Positions 25,429 to 33,583 are shown, numbered from the stretch's first letter. The stretch: 64,000 nt of DNA from Sphaerisporangium fuscum (GCF_018531465.1 NZ_JAHDTF010000037.1:1-64000); one strand, 5' to 3'. Made by a program: numbers and translations. Notes: generated by a model from the letters alone, not told the origin.

Positions 25429-25535
25429 CCGGCCCGAGGCGCGTGAACGCCACCGGCCGCCGCTCCGTGGGAAGACCCGGCCCGAGGCGCGTGAACGCCA
25501 CCGGCAGCGGCTCCCCGGGAAGACCCGGCCCGGGG
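25429..25535. repeat. 48-base tandem direct repeat
   Basis: Copies at 25429-25476 and 25477-25524 match at 44 of 48 positions, and a third copy begins at 25525 but diverges after about 8 bases. The unit begins CCGGCCCGAGGCGCGTGAAC. It lies in the 257-base gap between the TetR gene and the next gene; nothing else recognisable is there. Function unknown. Confidence 0.8.
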
Positions 25536-25660
25536 GCCTGAGAACGGCCTCCCCCGCGCAGGGGACGCGGTTCCCTCCCCGGGGTGATGAGCCGCGAGGG
25601 GGCGGGCTGCGATCTTCGACATACGCCGGGCGAACGACGCCCTGCGTACCGGAGGTCGTC

Positions 25661-26281
25661 TTGAACACGCTTACCGAAGCGCCGCCCCCACCCGGCCGGC
25701 TGCGCGCCGCCTGGACCGCCGCGCACGCCACCGTGCCCGGGGTCCCCCGCTGGGCGCGCATCGCCGCCCTCGCCATCCCGTTCACCGTGCTGCCGTCCGG
25801 CCTCTGGCGGGTCGCGGCGATGACCTTCCACGCGCCGATCGTCATCCACAACCACGACATGGGGCCAGGAGACCTCCCCTCGTGGCTGCCGGGGGAGCTG
25901 TACGTGGTCCTGCTGTCGGTCATCTCCGAGATCGCGGCGTTCGCGGCCGTCGGACTGGTCGCCCCCTGGGGCGAGGTGTTCCCGCGCTGGGTCCCGGGCC
26001 TGCGCGGCCGGACGGTGCCGCCGGCGGCCGCGGTCGTCCCCGCCGCCCTCGCCGCCGCCGTCCTGACCTGCCTGTGGACATGGGCGGCGGTCACCATGTT
26101 CATGGGAACGGACATCCGCGGCCGTCCGCTCATCGCCGGTTTCCCGCTCAACACCTCCACCTGGCAGGGGTGGCTCGCCATCGCCGCCTACGCCCCGCTG
26201 GTGCTGTGGGGACCGCTGCTGGCCGCCGTGACCGCCGCGTACGCGTGGCGCCGCTCCCACCTTCCCGTCGCCGCCGCCTGA
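25661..26281 (+). CDS. Four-helix membrane protein of unknown function
   Basis: 206 residues from a TTG start (25661), chosen because GGAGG lies six bases upstream and no ATG or GTG is near. Four membrane segments are predicted, for example YVVLLSVISEIAAFAAVGLV and AAAVVPAALAAAVLTCLWTWAAV. The segment FPRWVPGLRGRTVP recurs as FPRWVPFLSGTRVP in the next gene, so the two are related. The 28-base gap suggests co-transcription. Function unknown. Confidence 0.75.
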   Translation: MNTLTEAPPPPGRLRAAWTAAHATVPGVPRWARIAALAIPFTVLPSGLWRVAAMTFHAPIVIHNHDMGPGDLPSWLPGELYVVLLSVISEIAAFAAVGLVAPWGEVFPRWVPGLRGRTVPPAAAVVPAALAAAVLTCLWTWAAVTMFMGTDIRGRPLIAGFPLNTSTWQGWLAIAAYAPLVLWGPLLAAVTAAYAWRRSHLPVAAA

Positions 26282-26309
26282 CCCGGGCCGTCAAGAACAG
26301 GAGGCCGTC

Positions 26310-27380
26310 GTGGCCACTCCCGTAGAAGCAGCACCCCGCCCGCCGTCGTGGTCCTCGCGGGGGCCGGTGTGGGCGCCGTACGCCGCGGCGGTGTGGGGGC
26401 CGCTGTACGCGGCCGTCGAGGTGACCTGGGCGGCGACGGGCACCACGGTGCCCTGGAGGCCCGGCGATCCCTACCCGGCGGCGGTCCAGCTCGTGCTGGC
26501 CCTGGCGGCCGTCACGGCGGCCGGGGCCTGCCTGCTCGGCGCCCGCGCACCGGGCCGGGCGGGCAGGACGGTGGCGACGGCGGCCCTGGCCGTGACCATC
26601 CCGGTCTTCGCGGTGGGCCTGGTCGCCCTGCCCGTCGAATTCGTGACGCTGGCGTCCGGCGCGGGAGTGGAGAGCGCGACCGGGCTCGCCCAGATCCTGC
26701 TCAACTCGGCCGGCGCGGCCCTGCTCACCCTCTCGGCGGTCGTCCTGCGCCGTCGCGCGCGCGGCAGGTGCGTCCGCTGCGGCCAGGATCACCCGGGCGC
26801 GGGCGGCGGCCCGCTCGTCCATCCCACGCCCTCCACCGCCTCCCGGCGGGCCCGGCTCGCCGCGTTCGCGCTGCTCGGCGGCCTGCTGCCCTGGGCAGGG
26901 GTCAAGACCATCTGGACGCTGGGCGGTGACGCGCTGGGCCTCACCGCGGAGCAGTGGCGGCGGATCAACGCCGGCGCGCCCCTGTCGGCCCACGCGCTGG
27001 CGTCGGTGGGCATCGACGTCACCGTGCTGGCCGCGATGCTCGGGGTCTTCCTGGCCCTCGGCCTGCTGTACCGGTGGGGGATGCGCTTCCCGCGATGGGT
27101 GCCGTTCCTGTCCGGTACGCGGGTTCCCCGGCTGCTGCCGCTGATCCCGGCCTGGCTCACCTCCGCCGGTCTGTCGGTGTACGGGATCGGCATCATGGTG
27201 TACGTGACGCTCACAGTGCTCGGCGTGCTGCCGGCGGCCGGGCCGTCGGACGGTTTCACCGCCGCCGGGATCACCTGGATGGCGGTGTTCGGCGGCCTGG
27301 CGTTCGGCGGGCTGGGACTCGCCCTGCTGACGGGGGCGCGCTCCTACGCCGCCCGCACCCGTCCGATCTGCGGCAGCTGA
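26310..27380 (+). CDS. Eight-helix membrane protein related to its upstream neighbour
   Basis: 356 residues from GTG 26310 with CAGGAGG upstream. About eight membrane segments are visible, four before and four after a cytoplasmic loop RRRARGRCVRCGQDHPG. The CxxC and nearby His in that loop could bind a metal or form a thiol switch. The second half (GMRFPRWVPFLSGTRVPRLLPLIPAWL) aligns with the upstream 206-residue protein, as if that gene were a half-size copy. No known transporter motif is seen. Confidence 0.78.
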   Translation: MATPVEAAPRPPSWSSRGPVWAPYAAAVWGPLYAAVEVTWAATGTTVPWRPGDPYPAAVQLVLALAAVTAAGACLLGARAPGRAGRTVATAALAVTIPVFAVGLVALPVEFVTLASGAGVESATGLAQILLNSAGAALLTLSAVVLRRRARGRCVRCGQDHPGAGGGPLVHPTPSTASRRARLAAFALLGGLLPWAGVKTIWTLGGDALGLTAEQWRRINAGAPLSAHALASVGIDVTVLAAMLGVFLALGLLYRWGMRFPRWVPFLSGTRVPRLLPLIPAWLTSAGLSVYGIGIMVYVTLTVLGVLPAAGPSDGFTAAGITWMAVFGGLAFGGLGLALLTGARSYAARTRPICGS

Positions 27381-27433
27381 CCGGTTTGGGTCTTGTACGG
27401 CGTTGGCGGCGGGGCTACCATCGGTTAATTCTT

Positions 27434-27446
27434 AGGAAACTTTCCT
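27434..27446. promoter_or_regulatory. Palindrome upstream of the chitinase gene
   Basis: AGGAAA-C-TTTCCT is perfectly palindromic around its central base and lies in an AT-rich stretch about 80 bases before the chitinase start. Its place fits an operator controlling chitinase. It does not resemble the DasR consensus. Confidence 0.5.
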
Positions 27447-27525
27447 ATAAGAAGTGCCCCGCGCCCCGCCGCGCCGTCGACGCCCGGTGACCTCTCCCAC
27501 CAGGGCGCCAGAAGGGTTGTCCCCC

Positions 27526-29079
27526 ATGAAGCGAACCCCCCGCCTGCTGGTGACGGCAGTGTCGCTGTTGCTGGCGCTCATCGGGGTCCTCGTCACACAG
27601 ACGTCGGCCCAGGCCGCCAACCTCCTCGCCAATCCCGGCTTCGAGACCGGGACCCTCTCGCCCTGGTCGTGCACCGGGGGGCTCGGCTCGGTGGTCGGCT
27701 CCCCGGTCCGCTCCGGCGTGAAGGCGCTCGCCGGCGCGGCGGGCAACTCCGACACCGCCGAGTGCTCCCAGTCGGTGAGCGTCAGGCCGAGCACCGCCTA
27801 CACCTTGACCGCCTGGGTGCGCGGCGCCTACGTGTACCTCGGCGTGAACGGGGGCGGGTCCACCTGGACCTCCTCGGCGACGGCGTACACACAGCTCTCG
27901 GTCGCCTTCACCACCGGGGCGTCCCAGACGACGGCCGTGGTCTACCTGCACGGCTGGTACGGGCAGGGCACCTACTACGCCGACGACGTCAGCTTCGACG
28001 GGCCGGGCACCCCACCCGGCACGCCCACCCCCACCCCCACGCCGACTCCCACTCCCACCCCGACCCCCACGCCGACGCCGACCCCCACCCCGACTCCCAC
28101 TCCCACTCCCACGCCGACGGACGACACCTGCGCGGTGAAGCCCAGGCCGGCGGGCAAGGTCCTGCAGGGGTACTGGGAGAACTGGGACGGCGCGTCGAAC
28201 GGCGTGCACCCTCCGCTCGGCTGGATCCCCATCACCGACTCCCGCATCAAGGCCCACGGCTACAACGTGATCAACGCGGCCTTCCCGGTCATCCGCTCCG
28301 ACGGGACCGTCCTGTGGGAGGACGGCATGGACTCCACCGTCAAGGTCGCCACGCCCGCGGAGATGTGCCAGGCCAAGGCCGCCGGCGCGACGATCCTGAT
28401 GTCGATCGGCGGAGCGGCCGCCGGAATCGATCTGAGCTCCAGCACCGTCGCCGACCGCTTCGTCGCCACCATCGTGCCGATCCTCAAGAAGTACAACTTC
28501 GACGGGATCGACATCGACATCGAGACCGGCCTGTCCGGCAGCGGCAACATCAACCAGCTGTCGGCGTCCCAGTCCAACCTCATCCGCATCATCGACGGCG
28601 TGCTCGCCCAGATGCCGTCCGGCTTCGGCCTCACCATGGCCCCCGAGACGGCGTACGTCACCGGCGGCAGCGTCACCTACGGCTCGATCTGGGGGGCGTA
28701 CCTGCCGATCGTCAAGAAGTACGCCGACAACGGGCGCCTGTGGTGGCTGAACATGCAGTACTACAACGGGAGCATGTACGGCTGCTCCGGCGACTCCTAC
28801 TCCGCCGGCACCGTCCAGGGGTTCGTCGCCCAGACCACCTGCCTGAACAACGGCCTGGTCATCCAGGGCACGACGATCAAGGTCCCGTATGACAAGCAGG
28901 TCCCCGGCCTGCCCGCCCAGAGCGGGGCCGGAGGCGGCTACATGGCGCCGTCCCTGGTGTCCCAGAGCTGGAACAGCTTCAACGGGCAGCTGAAGGGCCT
29001 GATGGACTGGTCCGTCAACTGGGACGGCTCGAAGGGCTGGACCTTCGGCGACAACGTCAAGTCCCTGCAGGGCCGCTAG
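27526..29079 (+). CDS. Secreted GH18 chitinase with N-terminal carbohydrate-binding module
   Basis: 517 residues from ATG 27526 with GAAGGG upstream. The signal peptide ends AQA. A beta-sandwich carbohydrate-binding module (NLLANPGFETGTLSPWSC..., about residues 33-160) is joined by a Thr-Pro linker (166-198) to a GH18 barrel. The catalytic motif DGIDIDIE has the proton donor Glu333; MSIGGAA and MAPETAYV are further GH18 landmarks. It hydrolyses chitin outside the cell, probably as an endochitinase of the ChiC/ChiD bacterial type. It is monocistronic, with a palindrome upstream and a strong hairpin downstream. Confidence 0.94.
   Translation: MKRTPRLLVTAVSLLLALIGVLVTQTSAQAANLLANPGFETGTLSPWSCTGGLGSVVGSPVRSGVKALAGAAGNSDTAECSQSVSVRPSTAYTLTAWVRGAYVYLGVNGGGSTWTSSATAYTQLSVAFTTGASQTTAVVYLHGWYGQGTYYADDVSFDGPGTPPGTPTPTPTPTPTPTPTPTPTPTPTPTPTPTPTPTDDTCAVKPRPAGKVLQGYWENWDGASNGVHPPLGWIPITDSRIKAHGYNVINAAFPVIRSDGTVLWEDGMDSTVKVATPAEMCQAKAAGATILMSIGGAAAGIDLSSSTVADRFVATIVPILKKYNFDGIDIDIETGLSGSGNINQLSASQSNLIRIIDGVLAQMPSGFGLTMAPETAYVTGGSVTYGSIWGAYLPIVKKYADNGRLWWLNMQYYNGSMYGCSGDSYSAGTVQGFVAQTTCLNNGLVIQGTTIKVPYDKQVPGLPAQSGAGGGYMAPSLVSQSWNSFNGQLKGLMDWSVNWDGSKGWTFGDNVKSLQGR
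28021..28119 (+). repeat. Thr-Pro linker microsatellite in the chitinase gene
   Basis: About 33 codons alternate ACN (Thr) and CCN (Pro), giving a (TP)n linker between binding module and catalytic domain. Such linkers are normal in secreted polysaccharide hydrolases; the DNA is prone to slippage. Confidence 0.9.
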
Positions 29080-29090
29080 ACGCGCCCCAC

Positions 29091-29117
29091 GTCCCCCTCC
29101 CGGCCCGGGAGGGGGAC
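29091..29117 (+). terminator. Chitinase terminator hairpin
   Basis: Perfect 11-base arms GTCCCCCTCCC and GGGAGGGGGAC with loop GGCCC start 11 bases after the stop codon. It probably serves both the chitinase (+) and the convergent MFS gene (-). Confidence 0.7.
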
Positions 29118-29158
29118 GCCGCCGAGGCGGTGAGGGGTCCCCGCGCGTCGACGTGCGG

Positions 29159-30628
29159 TCAGCCGGCCGCGTGGGACCTGTCCCGCTGCCCGGTGGCGAC
29201 GGTCCGGCGGCTCGGGCGCGGCAGGGTGAGTGCGACCAGGAGGCCGGCGATCATCGCGGCAGCGGTGAGCAGGATGACGAGGAACTCGCCGTCGGCCGTG
29301 GCGGCGCTCAGGGCCTGGCCGGCCTTGCCCTCGGTGCCGATGTCGGCGATGACGGTGAAGACGGCCAGGCCGATGGCGTTGCCGATGTTGAGCGCGGTGG
29401 AGGCGATGCCGTTGGCCACGCCCTGTTCGTGGCTGGCGGTGCCGGTGGCGGCGGCGATCCACATGGCGGTCCAGACGATGCCCTGGCCGAGGCCGGAGAC
29501 GATGAGGCCGGGCACCAGCAGGCCGTACCCGGCCCCGGCGTCGAAGCCGAGGGCGAGGACGGCGGTGCCGGGCGCGCCGATGGCGAAGCCGATCAGCAGC
29601 GTGGCACGGGTGCCGACCCGGGTGGCCAGGCGTTCGCCGCTCTGGGTGCCGGCGGCGATGGCCAGTGAGGGGATGAGGAAGGCCAGTCCGGTCTGCAGGG
29701 CGCTGTAGCCATGGACGCTCTGCAGCAGCACGGTGAGGAAGTACGGCAGGACGCCGAAGGTGGCCATGTAGATGAAGGTGACCAGCATGCCGACGGTCAG
29801 GCTGCGGTTGCGGAAGAGCCGGAAGGGCATGAGCGGGTCGGCGCTGCGGGCCTCGACCAGCGCGAAGATCACCAGCAGTACGGCGGCCAGCAGGAAGGCG
29901 GCGATCACCGGGAGGCTGCCCCAGCCCAGCTCCGGCCCCTCGACCAGGGCGAAGACCAGCAGGGTCGATCCGGCGGTGACGCTCAGCGCCCCCGGTACGT
30001 CGAATCTGCGCCGTTCCCCTCTGGCCGGGTCGCGCGGGATGACGGCCAGGGCCGCCAGCGCGACCAGCCCGGCCAGGGGGACGTTGACGAAGAAGACGGC
30101 GGGCCAGCCGAAGTTCTGGGTGAGCAGGCCGCCGAGCAGTGCGCCGATGGTCAGTCCGCTGGCGCCGGCACCGCCCCAGACCGCCAGCGCGCGGTTACGC
30201 TGCGGGCCTTCGGCGAAGAGGCTGTTGAGCAGCGCCAGCGTGGAGGGCAGCAGCAGCGCCCCGCCGACGCCCTGGACGGCGCGGGCGACGATGATGACGA
30301 CGGGACCGGTGGCCAGGCCGCCCGCCAGCGAGGAGACGGCGTACAGGGCCAGGGCGAACACGAAGACGCGGCGGCGGCCGAGCAGGTCCGCCGCCCGGCC
30401 GCCGAACAGCAGGAAGCCGCCGGCGAAGACGACGTAGGCGCTGACCACGAGTTGCTGGGTCTGGCCGGGGAAGCCCAGGTCACTGCCGATCTTGGGGAGC
30501 GCGACGAACACGATGTTGAGGTCGAGCGCGTAGATGAGCTGGGCCAGGGCGAGTAGCGCCAGGGTCCAGCCGAGCCGTGGCTTGACGTCGCCCGGTGATC
30601 GCACGGGCGGCGCGGATGATGTGGACAT
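29159..30628 (-). CDS. MFS efflux transporter, DHA2 (14-helix) type
   Basis: 489 residues from ATG 30628. DLNIVFVALPKIGSDLGFPGQTQQLVVSAYVVFAGGFLLFGGRAADLLGRRRVF carries MFS motif A in the loop between helices 2 and 3, and VQGVGGALLLPSTLALL is the DHA2 motif. Fourteen helices are predicted. It likely exports drugs or metabolites by proton antiport. It is divergent from an ArsR-like regulator with duplicated palindromes between them. Confidence 0.92.
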   Translation of the reverse strand: MSTSSAPPVRSPGDVKPRLGWTLALLALAQLIYALDLNIVFVALPKIGSDLGFPGQTQQLVVSAYVVFAGGFLLFGGRAADLLGRRRVFVFALALYAVSSLAGGLATGPVVIIVARAVQGVGGALLLPSTLALLNSLFAEGPQRNRALAVWGGAGASGLTIGALLGGLLTQNFGWPAVFFVNVPLAGLVALAALAVIPRDPARGERRRFDVPGALSVTAGSTLLVFALVEGPELGWGSLPVIAAFLLAAVLLVIFALVEARSADPLMPFRLFRNRSLTVGMLVTFIYMATFGVLPYFLTVLLQSVHGYSALQTGLAFLIPSLAIAAGTQSGERLATRVGTRATLLIGFAIGAPGTAVLALGFDAGAGYGLLVPGLIVSGLGQGIVWTAMWIAAATGTASHEQGVANGIASTALNIGNAIGLAVFTVIADIGTEGKAGQALSAATADGEFLVILLTAAAMIAGLLVALTLPRPSRRTVATGQRDRSHAAG

Positions 30629-30681
30629 GGAACGCCCTTCGGGGAGCCGGTGGCGGGCATGCGGAAGCCCGTCCCACAGGA

Positions 30682-30713
30682 ACGATCGTACGAGTATCTA
30701 CGTACGATCGTAC
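30682..30713. promoter_or_regulatory. Duplicated palindromic operator between MFS and ArsR-type genes
   Basis: ACGATCGTAC occurs twice (30682-30691 and 30704-30713), 22 bases apart, about two helical turns. The second copy extends to the perfect 12-base palindrome GTACGATCGTAC (30702-30713). A -10-like TACTAT overlaps the right end. Cooperative binding of a dimeric regulator on one face of the helix is suggested. Confidence 0.65.
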
Positions 30714-30762
30714 TATGCCACATCCCAGGAAGACCGTTCGACAATCGCGGTACAGTGGCACC

Positions 30763-31116
30763 ATGGCCTTCCGTCATCCCGACCGTGACCAGATCCGGAT
30801 CGAAGACGTGTTGTCGGCGCTGGGGAACGGTGTGCGCCTCGCCGCCGTACGCCTGCTCGACGCCGGCGGCGAGCACAACTGCACCAGCGTCCTGAACACG
30901 CTGGGGATCACCGCGAAGTCGACCATGACCCATCACTGGCGGGTGCTGCGGGACAGCGGCGTCATCTGGCAGCGACCCTCGGGACGGGAGAACCTGCTCG
31001 TCCTGCGGCGCGAGGATCTGGACGCCCGTTATCCCGGGCTGCTCGACGCCATCCTGACCGGCGCCGGCGCCGACGACGCCCTCCAGCACCGCGACCGCAC
31101 CGGCTCGGCCGCCTGA
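30763..31116 (+). CDS. ArsR-like winged-helix transcriptional regulator
   Basis: 117 residues from ATG 30763 (MAFRHPDRDQIRIEDVLSALGNGVRLAAVRLL). The ArsR-type HTH reads TAKSTMTHHWRVLRDSGVIWQRPSGRENLLVLRREDL. There is no metal-binding CxC motif, so it probably senses an organic compound. An in-frame ATG at 30715 would overlap the operator and is less likely. It is presumably the repressor of the divergent efflux pump. Confidence 0.85.
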   Translation: MAFRHPDRDQIRIEDVLSALGNGVRLAAVRLLDAGGEHNCTSVLNTLGITAKSTMTHHWRVLRDSGVIWQRPSGRENLLVLRREDLDARYPGLLDAILTGAGADDALQHRDRTGSAA

Positions 31117-31315
31117 CGAAGGCCGGCCGGACTCCCGGTCGCATACCGCCGGACACCGGATGTCGGGAACCATGGCTGCGCGGCCTGAAGGCCGCCGCCG
31201 AAGCCCGGAGCGCCGGCCGGGGATGACCAGACCGTGCCCCACCAGGAGACCCCGGCAGGATGGGTTGCCGGGGTCTCACCGTTCACCAGAACGGGACATA
31301 GGGGATGATGGGCCG

Positions 31316-31942
31316 GTGCTCTCCTCGCTCGCCTCTTTCGCGGTCGTCGCCGGGTTGATGACGATCGTCCCCGGCCTGGACACCGCCCTGGTGCTGCGCT
31401 CCGCCGTCAGCCGCGGCCGGCGGCAGGCGTTCGCGACGGCCCTGGGCGTCAACACCGGGGTGCTGGTGTGGGGCGCGGCCGCGGCCGTCGGCGTCTCGGC
31501 GCTGCTGACCGCCTCCGAGCTCGCGTACACGGTGCTGCGCTTCGCCGGTGCCGCGTACATGGTGTGGTTCGGCGCGTCGATGCTGTGGCGGGCCCGGCGC
31601 GGCGGCGAGGAGGCCGAGAACGGGCAGGAGCCGGCCTCGGCGGGCGCGGGGCGGGCGTGGATGCGCGGGATGGCGACCAACCTGCTCAACCCCAAGGTCG
31701 GCGTCTTCTACGTCGCCCTGCTGCCGCAGTTCATCCCGCAGGACGCGCCCCACCTGCTCACCGGCGTGCTGCTGGCCCTGGTGCACAACGTGGAGGGCAT
31801 GGCCTGGTTCACGCTGCTGATCCTCGGCGCCGGGCTGGCCCGGGAGTGGCTGGGCCGCCCTGTGGTGCGGCGCGTGGTCGACCGGCTCACCGGGACCGTG
31901 CTGATCGGCTTCGGCCTGCGCCTGGCCCTGACACGCGACTGA
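31316..31942 (+). CDS. LysE family amino-acid exporter
   Basis: 208 residues from GTG 31316 (the usual family length). LysE motifs are present: IVPGLDTALVLRSAVSRGRRQAFATALGVNTG, YMVWFGASMLW and the NLLNPKVGVFYVALLPQF segment. Six membrane helices are predicted. It probably exports an amino acid or related metabolite. It is a single gene without a neighbouring LysG-type regulator. An unrelated LysE paralogue at 54 kb is truncated. Confidence 0.9.
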   Translation: MLSSLASFAVVAGLMTIVPGLDTALVLRSAVSRGRRQAFATALGVNTGVLVWGAAAAVGVSALLTASELAYTVLRFAGAAYMVWFGASMLWRARRGGEEAENGQEPASAGAGRAWMRGMATNLLNPKVGVFYVALLPQFIPQDAPHLLTGVLLALVHNVEGMAWFTLLILGAGLAREWLGRPVVRRVVDRLTGTVLIGFGLRLALTRD

Positions 31943-32027
31943 GCCCCGCTCAGGCCGCGCGGCCCGGTACGGCTTGAGCACGCCCTTGACCGTGCCGGCG
32001 AACACCGCGCCGCCCTGACCGGCGGCG

Positions 32028-32126
32028 TACCTGACGATTATCCGCGCCGGGGACGCCGAGGCCGCCCGGCGGGCCGCGAAGAGTCACATCGAGGCGGCCG
32101 GCCGCGCCTACCATCCTGCCGGCTAG
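32028..32126 (+). pseudogene. C-terminal fragment of a GntR/FCD regulator
   Basis: The frame reads YLTIIRAGDAEAARRAAKSHIEAAGRAYHPAG and stops. The pattern I-x-AGDA-x-x-A-x-x-A-x-x-H is the last helix of FCD-domain GntR regulators. No start or DNA-binding part precedes it. It lies between the LysE and XRE genes with other remnants. Confidence 0.55.
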
Positions 32127-32203
32127 ATCGACGGCCGCCGCCGGCCCTGCCACGCGCGGCCACCCGGACACCATGCCCCGGCCCGGCCGCAGGGCGCGGC
32201 GGG

Positions 32204-32485
32204 TCAGCCGGCCAGTTTGCCGGTCTCGACGTGCCGCGTGGAGTGCTCGGCGCAGATGGCGGCCAGGGTGTCCAGGGAGACGCCGAGGGCCTCGGCCAGG
32301 GCGGAGACGGTGAAGAAGGCCGGCGTGGGGATGCGGCCCGTCTCGATCTTGCGCAGCGTCTCGGCGGAGATGCCCGCCGCCACGGCCACCTCGGCCATGC
32401 TGCGCTGCCCGCGCGCCTGGCGCAGCAGCGCGCCGAGCAGCTCGCCTCGCTCGCGTTCGGACCCGGTCAGGGGAACTCGCACCAT
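32204..32485 (-). CDS. XRE family helix-turn-helix regulator
   Basis: 93 residues from ATG 32485 (MVRVPLTGSERERGELLGALLRQARG); a start three codons earlier at 32494 is possible. The HTH spans about residues 15-70 (QRSMAEVAVAAGISAETLRKIETGRIPTPAFFTVSALAEALGVSLDTL). I prefer 32485 because TACTAT ends exactly seven bases before it, the leaderless spacing seen elsewhere in the window. A perfect 24-base palindrome lies just upstream. The divergent gene that it would control appears to be lost or reduced to the fragment at 32548. Confidence 0.85.
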   Translation of the reverse strand: MVRVPLTGSERERGELLGALLRQARGQRSMAEVAVAAGISAETLRKIETGRIPTPAFFTVSALAEALGVSLDTLAAICAEHSTRHVETGKLAG

Positions 32486-32492
32486 GCGATCC

Positions 32493-32526
32493 ATAGTACC
32501 GAGATAACAATACCGGTATTGTTATC
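32493..32526. promoter_or_regulatory. Perfect 24-base palindrome and -10 of the XRE gene
   Basis: GATAACAATACC followed by GGTATTGTTATC (32503-32526) is perfectly palindromic and strikingly AT-rich. Five bases away on the minus strand is TACTAT (32498-32493), a -10 hexamer seven bases from the XRE start codon. The palindrome covers the expected -35 region, so autorepression is likely. Confidence 0.8.
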
Positions 32527-32547
32527 GGGAGGCGGTGCGACGACCTG

Positions 32548-32754
32548 GTGAGCATCGACGGCGGGGCGCACCTCGACGGCTGGACCGGCGACGCGGCGAT
32601 CAGTTTCACCATCGGGGCGGCCCGCCGGGAGGACACCGAGCTCATCGAGGCGGCCGAGCGGGCCTTGCGGGCCGGCATCCGGGCACCCGGCGCCCCTGTG
32701 AGACCTCCCGGCGCGCCCCTCAGCCGTCCTCGAGCCGCACCAGCAGGTGGGTGA
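32548..32754 (+). pseudogene. Short fragment of an unidentified gene divergent from XRE
   Basis: A 68-codon frame from GTG 32548 gives SIDGGAHLDGWTGDAAISFTIGAARREDTELIEAAERALRAGIRAP, which looks like real protein, and then a low-complexity Pro/Arg tail overlapping the 3' end of the MerR gene. I do not recognise the family. A frame without stops continues upstream through the palindrome. A truncated gene formerly controlled by the XRE protein is the best guess. Confidence 0.4.
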
Positions 32755-33523
32755 TCAGCTGCTCGGGCGGGGTGACGGCCGGGTCGGAGAGGTAGACCTC
32801 ACGGATCGGCCCCGGTGGCTGGTGGCCCCGCTCGGCGCACCAGGCCAGCAGCGCGTGCGCGGTCAGCCCGATCTGGTCGTACGGCCCGATGTGCACCGCG
32901 CGGGCGAACACACCGCCGGGCAGCACGTCCGGCCGCGTCCCCGGCGGCGGCCCCTGCGTCCCTTCCGCGAGCGCCGTCACCGTCACCGGAATCTGCTCGC
33001 CCAGCTCCAAGGGGAACAGCCCGGCCAGCGGCACCATGCCGTGGGCCAGGAGCCGGGCGGCGCAGCCACTGGTCGCGCGGGCCACGTCCTCGGGCCCGGC
33101 CGCCACGTCCCGCACGGCGACCACCCTGCGCGCGGGCTCGCGCACCACGCTCACCTGCGTCTTGGGCAGGCCGTCGGTCAGCACGTGCTCAAGGGTGGCC
33201 AGGGCCCTGCGGCGCCTGGCCAGCTCGGCCTCCAGGTTCTCGCGCACCCGCGCGAGGGCCTCGGCCGGCGAGGCACCGGAGAGCACCTCCGCGATCGCGG
33301 TGAGCGGTACGTCCAGCGAGCGCAGCAGCCCGATCGACAGCGCCGTGCGTGCCTGGCCGGGGCGGTAGTAGCGGTAACCGCTGTCCGGGTCGACGTGAGC
33401 CGGGGGCAACAGGCCGAGCTCGTCGTAGTTGCGCAGTTGCTTGACGCTCAGCCTGCACAGCCGCGCGAACCGGCCGATGGGCATCAGCCCGCCGGAGTCC
33501 TCCTCGTGCATGGCGAACAGCAT
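32720..33523 (-). CDS. MerR family regulator with GyrI-like effector domain (BmrR/TipA-like layout)
   Basis: 267 residues from ATG 33523, preceded by GGGGGAGGG. The MerR HTH (MPIGRFARLCRLSVKQLRNYDELGLLPPAHVDPDSGYRYYRPGQA) is followed by a coiled helix and, from about residue 115, a GyrI-like domain (VSVVREPARRVVAVRD...PVTVTAL...GVFARAVHIGPYDQIGLTAHALLAWCAERG...REVYLSDP). Such proteins sense bulky hydrophobic drugs and activate efflux or stress genes. The divergent aldo/keto reductase is a possible target. Confidence 0.88.
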   Translation of the reverse strand: MLFAMHEEDSGGLMPIGRFARLCRLSVKQLRNYDELGLLPPAHVDPDSGYRYYRPGQARTALSIGLLRSLDVPLTAIAEVLSGASPAEALARVRENLEAELARRRRALATLEHVLTDGLPKTQVSVVREPARRVVAVRDVAAGPEDVARATSGCAARLLAHGMVPLAGLFPLELGEQIPVTVTALAEGTQGPPPGTRPDVLPGGVFARAVHIGPYDQIGLTAHALLAWCAERGHQPPGPIREVYLSDPAVTPPEQLITHLLVRLEDG

Positions 33524-33583
33524 GGACCCTCCCCCGGCGGGAGACTCCAGCGGCCCCCGGTCCGGGCGGCTCACCGGGGCTTC

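Noticed and set aside
28021..28119. Possible CRISPR-like or minisatellite array
   Set aside because: The short ACN-CCN repeats are in frame inside the chitinase gene and encode a Thr-Pro linker; there are no spacers.
31160..31315. N-terminal extension of the LysE exporter
   Set aside because: The extra 52 residues are Arg/Pro-rich and not like a LysE first helix; GTG 31316 gives the normal 208-residue protein.
31950..32030. Minus-strand stretch FAGTVKGVLKPYRAA as a gene fragment
   Set aside because: It is too short and has no stop or family pattern to tell it from chance.
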